Both the position numbers and the translations under genes were made by a program. Source: an uncultured Pseudoteredinibacter sp. (GTDB taxonomy: Bacteria; Pseudomonadota; Gammaproteobacteria; Pseudomonadales; Cellvibrionaceae). From it: a DNA stretch of 64,000 nt. The notes below the pieces were generated by a model. That model saw nothing but the letters and a program-made list of their open reading frames with translations, did not search any database and was not told where the DNA came from. Positions within the stretch are counted from its first letter, which is position 1. Each line of letters opens with the position of its first letter. The stretch is from NCBI RefSeq assembly GCF_947502065.1, contig NZ_CANMYE010000006.1, forward strand, positions 1 through 64,000. The letters are read 5' to 3'. Positions 41,387-49,357 of the stretch are shown here, piece after piece.

Positions 41387-41766
41387 GATGCTGTTTTATC
41401 ACTTGTCGGCTGAGGATTTTCAGCGGCCGCTTGAGGTTCTGAACTCGATTCTGCTTTGGTTTCATCGTTACCGATGGCAGCGCTTTGCTCTGAGGCCGTG
41501 TTAGGCTCTTCAATATCAAGGCTTTTGTTAAGCTCTGCCTCAGCTTTCGCTAGGCGCTCCATAACTTCTTCATTGTGCAGTTGGCGGCGAATATCATCGG
41601 CGCCAATTTGCTGCTCAATTTCTTGGCGGGTATCACTAATGCTGCGTTTAATGCGTCCCCAGTAAAGCGCAAGCTTGCGCAGGGTGCCAGGCAGGCGCTC
41701 GGGCCCGATAACGACCAGTCCCACTACGGCAATCAGCAAAAGCTCAAAAAAACCAATATCAAACAT
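41383..41766 (-). CDS. tatB: Twin-arginine translocase subunit TatB
   Basis: Protein of 127 residues: FDIGFFELLLIAVVGLVVIGPERLP is the membrane helix and hinge typical of TatB, followed by an amphipathic helix (LRKLALYWGRIKRSISDTRQE) and an acidic, Ser/Ala-rich tail. It binds signal peptides together with TatC. Between tatA (5 bases) and tatC (overlap). Confidence 0.93.
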   Translation of the reverse strand: MFDIGFFELLLIAVVGLVVIGPERLPGTLRKLALYWGRIKRSISDTRQEIEQQIGADDIRRQLHNEEVMERLAKAEAELNKSLDIEEPNTASEQSAAIGNDETKAESSSEPQAAAENPQPTSDKTAS

Positions 41767-41771
41767 AAAGC

Positions 41772-42017
41772 TTACTTTTCAGCTTTTTCGGATTCAGTTT
41801 CTTTTTCAGTGCTTACACTTTCGCTTTTATCTTGCTCGACAGATTTAGGCGCTTCTTTGTCTTCGCCTTTATCTTCGTCATTCATGGCTTTTTTGAAGCC
41901 CTTAATAGCGCCACCTAAATCGCCGCCTAGGTTCTTTAAGCGCTTAGTGCCGAACAATAGCAACACAATCACTAAAATGATCAGTAGCTGCCAAATGCTA
42001 ATTCCACCTAAACCCAT
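41772..42017 (-). CDS. tatA: Twin-arginine translocase subunit TatA
   Basis: Protein of 81 residues: GGISIWQLLIILVIVLLLFGTKRLKNLGGDLGGAIKGFKKAM is the membrane helix, FGTKRL hinge and amphipathic helix of TatA, which forms the pore-like oligomer. The tail is rich in Lys and Glu. It heads tatABC and follows hisE by about 45 bases. Confidence 0.94.
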   Translation of the reverse strand: MGLGGISIWQLLIILVIVLLLFGTKRLKNLGGDLGGAIKGFKKAMNDEDKGEDKEAPKSVEQDKSESVSTEKETESEKAEK

Positions 42018-42062
42018 TATCTTTTCCTCGCTCTAGAATCGCTTACTGCTTAGCAGCAAAGC

Positions 42063-42401
42063 TTATTTGTTTTTACGAGCCGCTTTTTCTTCCAAACCAG
42101 AAAGATCAAAACGACGCTCTAATTCACTAACAACAGCGCTGGCATCTTCGCCAAGATGGCTTAGCATAACCAGAGTGTGAAACCACAAATCCGCTGTTTC
42201 ATAAATAAGGTCTTTATTATCGCCACTGTGCTCGGCGTCTTTAGCGGCCAGCACGGTTTCGATGGCTTCTTCGCCAACTTTTTCTAAAATCTTGTTTAAG
42301 CCTTTATGGTGCAGGCTTGCTACATATGAGCTATTTGGATCTGCAGCCTGCTTGCGCTCAGCCAGCACTTTGCTTAATTGCTCTAGTACATCGTGTGTCA
42401 T
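42063..42401 (-). CDS. hisE: Phosphoribosyl-ATP pyrophosphatase
   Basis: Second step of histidine synthesis, splitting pyrophosphate from phosphoribosyl-ATP. The 112 residues show the MazG-like fold with GLNKILEKVGEEAIETVLAAK and YETADLWFHTLVMLSHLG. Here HisE is a separate gene from HisI, 15 bases downstream of it, as is common outside the enterics. Confidence 0.95.
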   Translation of the reverse strand: MTHDVLEQLSKVLAERKQAADPNSSYVASLHHKGLNKILEKVGEEAIETVLAAKDAEHSGDNKDLIYETADLWFHTLVMLSHLGEDASAVVSELERRFDLSGLEEKAARKNK

Positions 42402-42416
42402 GGTTGGCCTCTGTCC

Positions 42417-42800
42417 TTACTGATAGATATCTGAAGGATCTTTTAACACCGGATCAACGACGACCCACTGTTCATTTTCTAAGCGGCGATAAGCGCATGA
42501 TTCGCGCCCAGTATGACAGGCGATGCCACCAATTTGCTGCACCTGCATAACGATCATATCGCCATCGCAGTCTAAGCGAATCTCTTCCAGCTTTTGAGTA
42601 TGCCCCGAGCTTTCGCCCTTGTGCCAAAGCTTTTGACGAGAACGCGAGTAATACACGGCCTCTTGGCGCTCTACGGTAAGCTCTAATGCTTCACGATTCA
42701 TATAGGCCATCATTAAAATGCGGCCTGTCTTGCTATCTTGGGCAATCGCGGCGACTAGGCCGTTACTGTCCCATTTAACTTCATCTAGCCAGTTGCTCAT
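42417..42800 (-). CDS. hisI: Phosphoribosyl-AMP cyclohydrolase
   Basis: Third step of histidine synthesis, opening the adenine ring of phosphoribosyl-AMP. 127 residues: VAAIAQDSKTGRILMMAYMN, YYSRSRQKLWHKGESSG, and the zinc/magnesium site LDCDGDMIVMQVQQIGGIACHTGRESC. Upstream neighbour of hisE; ubiB lies beyond a 126-base gap. Confidence 0.96.
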   Translation of the reverse strand: MSNWLDEVKWDSNGLVAAIAQDSKTGRILMMAYMNREALELTVERQEAVYYSRSRQKLWHKGESSGHTQKLEEIRLDCDGDMIVMQVQQIGGIACHTGRESCAYRRLENEQWVVVDPVLKDPSDIYQ

Positions 42801-42926
42801 TGTTAAACCTTATTGCCGGCTGTTTTGCTATTTTTTGCTATGAGGGCGCATTATTGCATAGCCCCCGTCTCGGCTAAAGCTAGTGGCGAAGCCTTAACGA
42901 AAGTTTAAAGCTAGCACCAACAGGGC

Positions 42927-44516
42927 TTAACGATGCCAGAGTAGGGCGAGGCCAACTACTGCCAAAAGTAACGATTGGTAAGACCAAGCAGCGAGTGCTG
43001 GTCCCGCCGCCATCAATAAGCAGGCAGTGCCCATAATAGGCCACAAATAACGGCCTTGGCGTGTCTTAGGCTCTGGCTTTACGATGTTCTGGGTGGCTGG
43101 GCGCAAGCGCTGCCTTTCTAGGTTTTCATAGATCAGCTCAGGGATTTCGGGAAACTTCTCCATCCATTCTGGGGCGTAGCGCTTAAACTGCTGCCACAGT
43201 GCTTTTGGTGCAAAGCGATCCTTTAACCAGCGTTCAAGATAGGGGTGGGCCGTGCTCCATAGATCCAGATCAGGGTAGAGCTGGCGGCCAAGGCCTTCAA
43301 TATTAAGAAGGGTTTTTTGTAGCAGTACCAGCTGTGGTTGTACCTGCATATCAAAGCGGCGGGCGGTTTGGAAAAGCTGGATCAACACCTGGCCAAAAGA
43401 GATTTCTGCCAAGGGCTTTTCAAAAATAGGTTCGCACACGCTGCGAATGGCATTTTCAAACTCGCCAATTGGGGTATCGGCCGGTACCCAGCCACATTGC
43501 ACATGTAGCTCGGCGACTTGGCGGTAGTCGCGGCGGAAGATAGCCAGCATATTGCGAGCCAGGTAATACTGATCTTCGCGATTTAAACTGCCCACAATGG
43601 CCATATCGACGGCGATATATTTGGGCTGCTTCGGGTTTTCTCTGGCAACGAAAATATTTCCCGGGTGCATATCGGCATGGAAAAAATTATCTTCAAAAAC
43701 CTGCCGAAAGAAGATGTCCACACCACGCTCGGCCAAGCGCTTCATGTCGGTATTTTGCGCTTCTAGCTGCTCGATGTCGGTGACCGGAATGCCATAAATG
43801 CGCTCCATGACCATCACGTTCTGACGGCAAAACTCCCAGTGCACCCTGGGCACATAAAGCATCGGGGAGTTTTCAAAATTACGGCGCAGCTGGCAGGCAT
43901 TGGCGGCCTCCATTTGCAGATTGAGCTCATTTAAAATGGTGTGTTGATAGTCTTCTACAACCTCAACAGGGCGCAGGCGGCGGCCATCTGCGCTAAAGCG
44001 TTCCACGAGGCTTGCTAGGCGAAATAGCAAGGCAATGTCTTCATTGATAGTGTTTTCAATGCCGGGTCGTACTGCTTTTACGACGACCTCTTCACCGCTT
44101 TTTAGCTTGGCCGTGTGTACTTGTGCCACCGAGGCGGAGGCGAGTGGCTCACAGGAGAATTCTGCAAATAACTCTTCGACCGGCTGGCCTAAAGCACTTT
44201 CAACAATCTTTTGAAATTCAGCTTGGTTAAAGGGCGCCACATTGTCTTGCAGGTGGTTTAGCTCTTTGACGATATCTTGCGGGACCAAGTCTGGGCGTGT
44301 AGATAGCAGCTGGCCAAACTTAACGAAAATAGGGCCTAGCTCTTCTAGGGCATGACGTAGGCGTTGTCCGCGGTTTAACTCGCCTTTAGGAAACAGCCAT
44401 AGTAAAGGCTTTGCACTGCGCAACCACCAAGGTTGTTGTGCACTATCGAGCAGTAAATCTAAGCGATAGCGGGCGCCAACGCGGATAATCTTCAAAAGGC
44501 GAAACAGTGCCGTCAT
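42927..44516 (-). CDS. ubiB: Ubiquinone biosynthesis regulatory kinase-like protein UbiB
   Basis: ADCK/ABC1-family atypical kinase needed for ubiquinone synthesis, inner-membrane associated. 529 residues. The KxGQ motif (FVKFGQLLSTRPDLVP), Ala-rich loop (ASASVAQVH), HADMHPGNIF catalytic loop and AVDMAIVG metal site are present; the usual DFG is DMA here, as in bacterial UbiB. Two C-terminal membrane helices follow (LWPIMGTACLLMAAGPALAAW). The ATG overlaps the ubiJ stop by four bases. Confidence 0.95.
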   Translation of the reverse strand: MTALFRLLKIIRVGARYRLDLLLDSAQQPWWLRSAKPLLWLFPKGELNRGQRLRHALEELGPIFVKFGQLLSTRPDLVPQDIVKELNHLQDNVAPFNQAEFQKIVESALGQPVEELFAEFSCEPLASASVAQVHTAKLKSGEEVVVKAVRPGIENTINEDIALLFRLASLVERFSADGRRLRPVEVVEDYQHTILNELNLQMEAANACQLRRNFENSPMLYVPRVHWEFCRQNVMVMERIYGIPVTDIEQLEAQNTDMKRLAERGVDIFFRQVFEDNFFHADMHPGNIFVARENPKQPKYIAVDMAIVGSLNREDQYYLARNMLAIFRRDYRQVAELHVQCGWVPADTPIGEFENAIRSVCEPIFEKPLAEISFGQVLIQLFQTARRFDMQVQPQLVLLQKTLLNIEGLGRQLYPDLDLWSTAHPYLERWLKDRFAPKALWQQFKRYAPEWMEKFPEIPELIYENLERQRLRPATQNIVKPEPKTRQGRYLWPIMGTACLLMAAGPALAAWSYQSLLLAVVGLALLWHR

Positions 44517-45163
44517 TCGGGTTGGTTTCCTTGCTTAGCGGCATTAAGTGCCGCTTCCAGGCTGTGTTGAAGCTTGCCAACTTTGGCGGCCAGTCGCTCG
44601 CCGTCATCGCGTAGCTGATCTACTGCCTGATTAAAATCTTCTAGTTCATAAGGGTGTGGAGTAGCACGCAGTTCTTCGCTAAGGGCTTCACCGCTACGTT
44701 GCCATACACTGGCTTCGCGTTCGCGCCAGAAGCTTATGCCTTTGCGCACTAAGCCCGCTAGGCTGGGGCCAGCGACATCGCCAAGCAGTTGGCTTAAGGG
44801 CTCTTCCCAGTCGATGTCTAAATCTTTGGCGATACCTTGTAGATCTACTAACAAGCCTGTGCTGCCAAAAACTTGTACGCCGCTATTGGCCAAGCTGTGT
44901 TGTGAGGATAACCCTAAGTTGGCAAGTGCCATGGCGCTGCCTTTGAGTTGGCAGTCTATTTGGCCTTCATAATGCTGTCGCAGCTGAACCTGGCCGTCAT
45001 CTATGAGCACAAAGGTCGTGATAGTAGGCCCTTGGCAGCAAATCTGCAGGGTTTTTGAGCCGAGCTTGCGCAGCTTTTGTTGGCTGCCTGGGTCATAGCT
45101 TAGGGCGCTATTGATCATGCGCTCTAAGCTGGCGAGGGCGGCCGTGCTTAGGGTTGGGTCCAT
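44513..45163 (-). CDS. ubiJ: Ubiquinone biosynthesis accessory factor UbiJ
   Basis: SCP2-fold lipid-binding protein that scaffolds the Ubi complex. I begin at MDPTLSTAALASLERMINSA (216 residues); the frame is open 15 codons further left but that overlaps ubiE. The central SCP2 domain (TLQICCQGPTITTFVLIDDGQVQLRQ) is followed by a C-terminal coiled coil (LRDDGERLAAKVGKLQHSLEAAL). Between ubiE and ubiB in the conserved ubiE-J-B order. Confidence 0.9.
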   Translation of the reverse strand: MDPTLSTAALASLERMINSALSYDPGSQQKLRKLGSKTLQICCQGPTITTFVLIDDGQVQLRQHYEGQIDCQLKGSAMALANLGLSSQHSLANSGVQVFGSTGLLVDLQGIAKDLDIDWEEPLSQLLGDVAGPSLAGLVRKGISFWREREASVWQRSGEALSEELRATPHPYELEDFNQAVDQLRDDGERLAAKVGKLQHSLEAALNAAKQGNQPE

Positions 45164-45176
45164 GCTAAAAGCTCGC

Positions 45177-45938
45177 TTAGGGCTTAATGCCTTTATGCAG
45201 TGCGACAATGCCGCCAGTCATATTATGGTACTCACAGGCTGCAAAGCCGGCATCACTCATCATGTCTTTTAGGGTGTTTTGATCCGGGTGCATGCGGATA
45301 GATTCCGCTAGGTAGCGGTAGCTATCGGCATCATTGGTGATCAAGCGGCCCATGGTCGGCAAAAAGGCGAAAGAGTATGCGTCATAGGCCTTTTCCAGTA
45401 ATGGATTGCCTGGCTTGGAAAACTCTAAAACCAGCAACCGGCCGCCGGGCTTTAATACGCGCAACATAGAGCGTAAAGCTAGATCTTTATCGGTTACATT
45501 ACGCAGGCCAAAGGCGATAGTGATGCAATCGAAGGTGTTATCAGCAAAGGGCAGAAATTGAGCGTCCGCCTGGGAGACCTGTACATTACCCGCAACGCCT
45601 TTATCGATCAGCTTGTCGCGGCCAACTTTCAACATGGAATCGTTGATATCGGCCAGCACCACTTGGCCTTCTGGGCCCACTAGGCGGCTGAACTTAAGGG
45701 TTAAATCGCCAGTGCCGCCGGCAATATCCAATACCTTTTGCCCTGCGCGTACGCCGGAAAGCTCGATGGTGTAGCGCTTCCACAGGCGGTGGATGCCACC
45801 TGACATCAAGTCGTTCATCAGGTCATATTTTGCGGCTACAGAGTGAAATACATCGGCAACTCGACCGGCTTTTTCGCCTTTGTCGACGGTTTCATAACCA
45901 AAATGGGTGGTTTCCTGCTCTTGTTTGTGCTCGCTCAT
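45177..45938 (-). CDS. ubiE: Ubiquinone/menaquinone C-methyltransferase UbiE
   Basis: SAM-dependent methyltransferase of quinone synthesis. 253 residues: THFGYETVDKGEKAGRVADVF at the N terminus, SAM-binding VLDIAGGTGDLTLKFSRLVG, and the family signatures YDLMNDLMSGGIHRLWKRY and ITIAFGLRNVTDK. Leads the leftward ubiE-ubiJ-ubiB-hisI-hisE-tatABC block, whose upstream region contains the heptamer repeat. Confidence 0.96.
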   Translation of the reverse strand: MSEHKQEQETTHFGYETVDKGEKAGRVADVFHSVAAKYDLMNDLMSGGIHRLWKRYTIELSGVRAGQKVLDIAGGTGDLTLKFSRLVGPEGQVVLADINDSMLKVGRDKLIDKGVAGNVQVSQADAQFLPFADNTFDCITIAFGLRNVTDKDLALRSMLRVLKPGGRLLVLEFSKPGNPLLEKAYDAYSFAFLPTMGRLITNDADSYRYLAESIRMHPDQNTLKDMMSDAGFAACEYHNMTGGIVALHKGIKP

Positions 45939-46083
45939 AATGCCCGGTTCGCTAGAAATTTAGTCGGCCGCTATTTTACAGGCTGGAGCTGTAAAAGCCA
46001 TGTTTGAGAGGCCAAGCTAGACTGAGCTGGGTCAAGGGAAGGTTAGAGGTGAGAAGTTAGTAGAGGTTAGATGTGAGAAGAAA

Positions 46084-46167
46084 GACGAGAGATGAGAGAT
46101 GGGAGATGAGAGATGAGAGATGAGAGATGGGAGATGGGAGATGGGAGATGGGAGATGAGAGACGAAA
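46084..46167. repeat. Heptanucleotide tandem repeat GATGRGA
   Basis: Ten perfect GATGAGA or GATGGGA units run from 46091 to 46160 and are flanked by one degenerate unit on each side (GACGAGA at 46084, GACGAAA at 46161). Similar purine-rich half-units continue leftward to about 46040. It lies in the 362-base divergent region between ubiE and the desaturase gene. On the + strand the array is almost pure purine. Confidence 0.9.
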
Positions 46168-46300
46168 GAGGAGGGGCGAGCCTCTTAGGACGCTGTCGGG
46201 TAAATTGCCGGTAATTTAGGCGATCCCGTCGCAATCTGGGTGCTGCTGTTACGAAATGGTTTATACTTCAGCTCAGATCAAGTTGTATTTAAGGTAAATT

Positions 46301-47551
46301 ATGTCGCAGCCTGCCAACCAGCATAGACCTGCCCCTATCTATAAGCGCTTTCGGGATGTCTTCGAAGCTGGCTTTAAGATCGATTGGGTTACTGCCAGTT
46401 TTCTAAGTATTACCCATGTCTTAGCGCTAATCGCTACACCATTCGCCTATTTCTTTGCCCCAGAGGGTTTGTGGGTTTGGATGTTGGCGTGGACCATCTT
46501 GCATGCCCTAATTGGTAGCCTATCCACCACCGTATACAGTCACCGCTTAATTGCCCATGGTGCGGCCCGCAAGGTGAGCTGGCCGGTGCATATCCTATTT
46601 GGCTTTATTGGCCAGGTGATGGCGGTACAGGGCCCGGTAAGACGTTGGGCAGCAATGCACATTATTCACCATGGTGTGGATCGCAACGGTGAGCATCGCC
46701 GAGATCCATACAGTGCCACTTGGTTTCCAGATGCTTGGCGCAACTTTGCCTGGTCCCATATGCTGACTTACTACTTTAAACACCCCGAAGATGAAATGAT
46801 TGAGCGTGCTTATCAAAGTAAGAATCACCCGGCACTGGTTTGGCAGGAGAAGCTCTATGTGCCATTGTTGGTGTTATTAAATTTCTTAGTACCGATGGCA
46901 TTGGGCTTATATCTAGCCGGTTTTATTGGCATGTTATGCATGATGATGGCTGGCATCGCCGGTTTTGTATTGGCACAACACAATACCTGGACAGTAAACA
47001 GCGTAACCCATATGTGGGGCTTTACTCCTGGTGCTTTCAGCTCGGCGGTAAACAACTATATTTGGCTGGGGCCTTTAGGCGAAGGCAATCACCACGCCGA
47101 CCACCATGATTTTGCGCGTGATTATCGCAATGGTTTTGGTATCAGTGGATGGTTATTAGACCCTACCCGTTATGTTATTTTAGGCTTGCGTGCTATCGGT
47201 TTGGTAAAAGGTTTGCACCGGGCTAATAAGCGCCAAGAAGCCGAGATTTTAGCTCGTCGTAAATTGATTCAAGCTCAGTGCGATACCAAAACAGCACGCT
47301 GGCAAGCTTGGGAAAATAAGTTGGAATCCCTGAAGGCCGAGTGGCTTGATGCGGCCCAGCGCTTTGAGCAGTTTAAGCAGCGTAAAAGCCAGCTGAAGTT
47401 ACAGCTGAAAAGCGCCAGCCTACCGAAAATTGAATTTCGCGAGAAATTGGAATTGTTAAAAGCGGAAATGGAAGTAGCTCGCCGGGCAATGCAGGCTCGT
47501 CGTCAGGCTTTTTTGGATGCTTTGTTTGAGATGCGGGCTTTGCCGGCATAA
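46301..47551 (+). CDS. Acyl-CoA/fatty-acid desaturase with coiled-coil tail
   Basis: Di-iron membrane desaturase, 416 residues. Histidine boxes: SHRLIAH near residue 90, HIIHHG near 125, and NHHADHH near 265. Hydrophobic pairs lie between them (TSFLSITHVLALIATPFAYFF-like first pair and LLVLLNFLVPMALGLYLAGF). The core ends near residue 310. The remaining 100 residues are a charged helical coiled coil (ESLKAEWLDAAQRFEQFKQ and KLELLKAEMEVARRAMQARR) absent from standard delta-9 enzymes. The probable role is unsaturated fatty-acid formation for membrane fluidity. A heptamer repeat lies 134 bases upstream and a terminator follows. Confidence 0.88.
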   Translation: MSQPANQHRPAPIYKRFRDVFEAGFKIDWVTASFLSITHVLALIATPFAYFFAPEGLWVWMLAWTILHALIGSLSTTVYSHRLIAHGAARKVSWPVHILFGFIGQVMAVQGPVRRWAAMHIIHHGVDRNGEHRRDPYSATWFPDAWRNFAWSHMLTYYFKHPEDEMIERAYQSKNHPALVWQEKLYVPLLVLLNFLVPMALGLYLAGFIGMLCMMMAGIAGFVLAQHNTWTVNSVTHMWGFTPGAFSSAVNNYIWLGPLGEGNHHADHHDFARDYRNGFGISGWLLDPTRYVILGLRAIGLVKGLHRANKRQEAEILARRKLIQAQCDTKTARWQAWENKLESLKAEWLDAAQRFEQFKQRKSQLKLQLKSASLPKIEFREKLELLKAEMEVARRAMQARRQAFLDALFEMRALPA

Positions 47552-47574
47552 CACTTTCAGTTTAGGCGCTTTAA

Positions 47575-47609
47575 AGAAGGGTTGAAGTGTGAGCTTCAGC
47601 CCTTTTTTT
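47575..47609 (+). terminator. Terminator of the desaturase gene
   Basis: AGGGTTGAAG-TGTGAG-CTTCAGCCCT followed by TTTTTT (one G-T pair in the stem). Confidence 0.85.
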
Positions 47610-47787
47610 GGATCTAAAGCTTGTATGAGATATAGCGAGGTAAGGGCCTTGTCGTTATCGAAGCGCCTTGGACCTTACTAATTTGAGTATAAGGTTCTAT
47701 ATCTACAACCCAGTTTTGGGAATAGTTTAGGCGAGTGTTTTTGTTATTCTAGTTCGGCAATTTGTTATTCGATATCTAGAGGGATTT

Positions 47788-48309
47788 ATGCCGAGCTTAG
47801 CAAAATGTTTATTCATTATATGCTGTGTGGGGAGTGTTCAGCTGCTCTATAGCCCAGCGGTTAGTCACGCGCAGCAGCCATTTCAAGTTCAGTCTCAGAG
47901 TTTGAGTGAGGATGCCCTAAATGCTTATTTGGAGAGCCTGCAATTTTGCTTGGTTGAAATCGGTGAGATGGCGGCTTATACACCTGAGCTGGAAGCTCGC
48001 TTGCGACAAAATATTCGCCAGAACTTTAGCTATTTGCCACAAGAGACGCAGTTGAATCTAATTAATGCGCGTTCTATATGGTCGCAATATCAAAGTCAGT
48101 GGGCGTTTTTAAATATTGACCAGAAAAAGGAATTTGGTTTTGCAGTTTTAGGTTTGGCTTTTGGTGAAGAAGCCGCAGCGCAAGCTTTGGGTATGGGGCA
48201 AAGCGGTTCAAGCTCATTCAACGGTGTAGACGTGGACTCTATAGGTGGTGGTTGTACGGGTGGCCACTGTGAAACAGTTGGTGGTACTGTTGAGATAGAT
48301 CCCAACTAA
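47788..48309 (+). CDS. Unknown exported protein
   Basis: Protein of 173 residues with a signal peptide (about 29 residues, cleaved after SHA). A helical region with LEARLRQNIRQNFSYLPQETQLNLINARSIWSQYQ follows, then a Gly/Ser-rich tail with two cysteines (GGGCTGGHCETVGG). No family recognised. GAGGG lies nine bases before the ATG. Stands alone; a MITE-like element begins about 70 bases after its stop. Confidence 0.6.
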   Translation: MPSLAKCLFIICCVGSVQLLYSPAVSHAQQPFQVQSQSLSEDALNAYLESLQFCLVEIGEMAAYTPELEARLRQNIRQNFSYLPQETQLNLINARSIWSQYQSQWAFLNIDQKKEFGFAVLGLAFGEEAAAQALGMGQSGSSSFNGVDVDSIGGGCTGGHCETVGGTVEIDPN

Positions 48310-48380
48310 TTGTGAATCCGTCGAATCAAGAAATTGGCAGTGCTTAATTTACTAAGCACTGCCTGTGAATTAGACCTTAA

Positions 48381-48520
48381 CAGGCTGGTGAAAAACTATC
48401 TGCGTTGCCATTGCGTTGTTAAAAACAAGCTCAAAATGCTCATCTATTACCTATAAGCTGCGCTTTTTCGCTTGTTTTTGCCTAGCGCTGACTGCCTCGA
48501 AAACGTTTTTCAATAGCCTG
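48381..48520. mobile_element. MITE-like element flanked by TTAA
   Basis: Terminal inverted repeats begin CAGGCTGGTGAAAAAC on the left (48381-48396) and, on the minus strand from 48520, CAGGCTATTGAAAAAC. The 140-bp body also contains AACAAGC...GCTTGTT arms and has no coding content. Both ends are bordered by TTAA (48377-48380 and 48521-48524), consistent with a 4-base target duplication. The right TTAA supplies the stop codon of the enoyl-CoA hydratase-like gene. Confidence 0.7.
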
Positions 48521-49228
48521 TTAAGCAAAAAGCGTCTCTCGGTGCTTTTCAATATCTGGTCGCATCTGACGCTTAATTTGCGCGTAGGTAGCGCGATCTT
48601 TTTGGGCTAACAGCTGGGCGTATTCAAAAGTTTTCTGTTGTAATTCATCCATAGCAAACAGGCCATCGACAACATCGCCTTGTAGAGCTTCTTCACCTGT
48701 TAGTGCTCGCCCGAGCAAACACATTTCCTTTAGCATTTTTTTATTGGGCATAAGGCCAACGATGTCTTGCATTACCAGGGTGAAGGGGATGTTGATATTT
48801 ACTTCTGGGTAGCAGAAGCGGCCTCTGTCAGAACGCATAAAGCGAAAGTCTACAGCGCTCATTATGATCGCCCCGCCGGCATAGCAGTTGCCATTTATCG
48901 CTGCTACCGTAGGCATGTCTAATAGTGCTAGGCGGACCAACAGTTGTTCGAGGGTTTTAACAAACTTCATTAAGCCATCTTGATCTTGCGCGCCTAACCA
49001 CTCAAGGTTAATACCAGTAGACATGGTTTTTTCATGCTCGCAAGTAATCATCAATGCGGTATTGCCCTGATACTTTTCCACTTCATCTAAGTGAGCTAAG
49101 TATTCTTCTACCACTTCCTGGGTGAGTTTGTTTTCAGTGTCACCTTCGGTGAGGGTGAGTACGTGAACATTGTCTCTAAGCTCTAACTTCATTGCGGGCA
49201 TGGTCATCTTCTCGGTTAAAAAGGTCAT
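48521..49228 (-). CDS. Enoyl-CoA hydratase/isomerase-family protein
   Basis: Crotonase-fold protein of up to 235 residues; ATGs at codons 9, 10 and 13 are alternative starts (MKLELRDNVHVLTL is the usual N terminus). The oxyanion-hole glycines are in KTMSTGINLEWLG and NGNCYAGGAIIMSAVDFRF. The catalytic glutamates of classical hydratases are not at their normal positions, so an isomerase or a non-catalytic role is possible, as in ECI-type members. The frame ends RETLFA with its TAA inside the TTAA at the MITE boundary, so the C terminus may have been set by the insertion. Confidence 0.8.
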   Translation of the reverse strand: MTFLTEKMTMPAMKLELRDNVHVLTLTEGDTENKLTQEVVEEYLAHLDEVEKYQGNTALMITCEHEKTMSTGINLEWLGAQDQDGLMKFVKTLEQLLVRLALLDMPTVAAINGNCYAGGAIIMSAVDFRFMRSDRGRFCYPEVNINIPFTLVMQDIVGLMPNKKMLKEMCLLGRALTGEEALQGDVVDGLFAMDELQQKTFEYAQLLAQKDRATYAQIKRQMRPDIEKHRETLFA

Positions 49229-49357
49229 GGGCCCAGCAAGGCGGTGCTATTTCTTATAGCAGGCTGTTGCCGGGTTGATGTCTCTATCCTGCATGATTGC
49301 GAATCACTTGCTCAATGACCATTTTGATCAGAATGGTGACGACAAAGCGCAGAGACG

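Noticed and set aside
46084..46167. CRISPR or phage attachment site from the short repeats
   Set aside because: Units are contiguous heptamers without spacers; this is a microsatellite.
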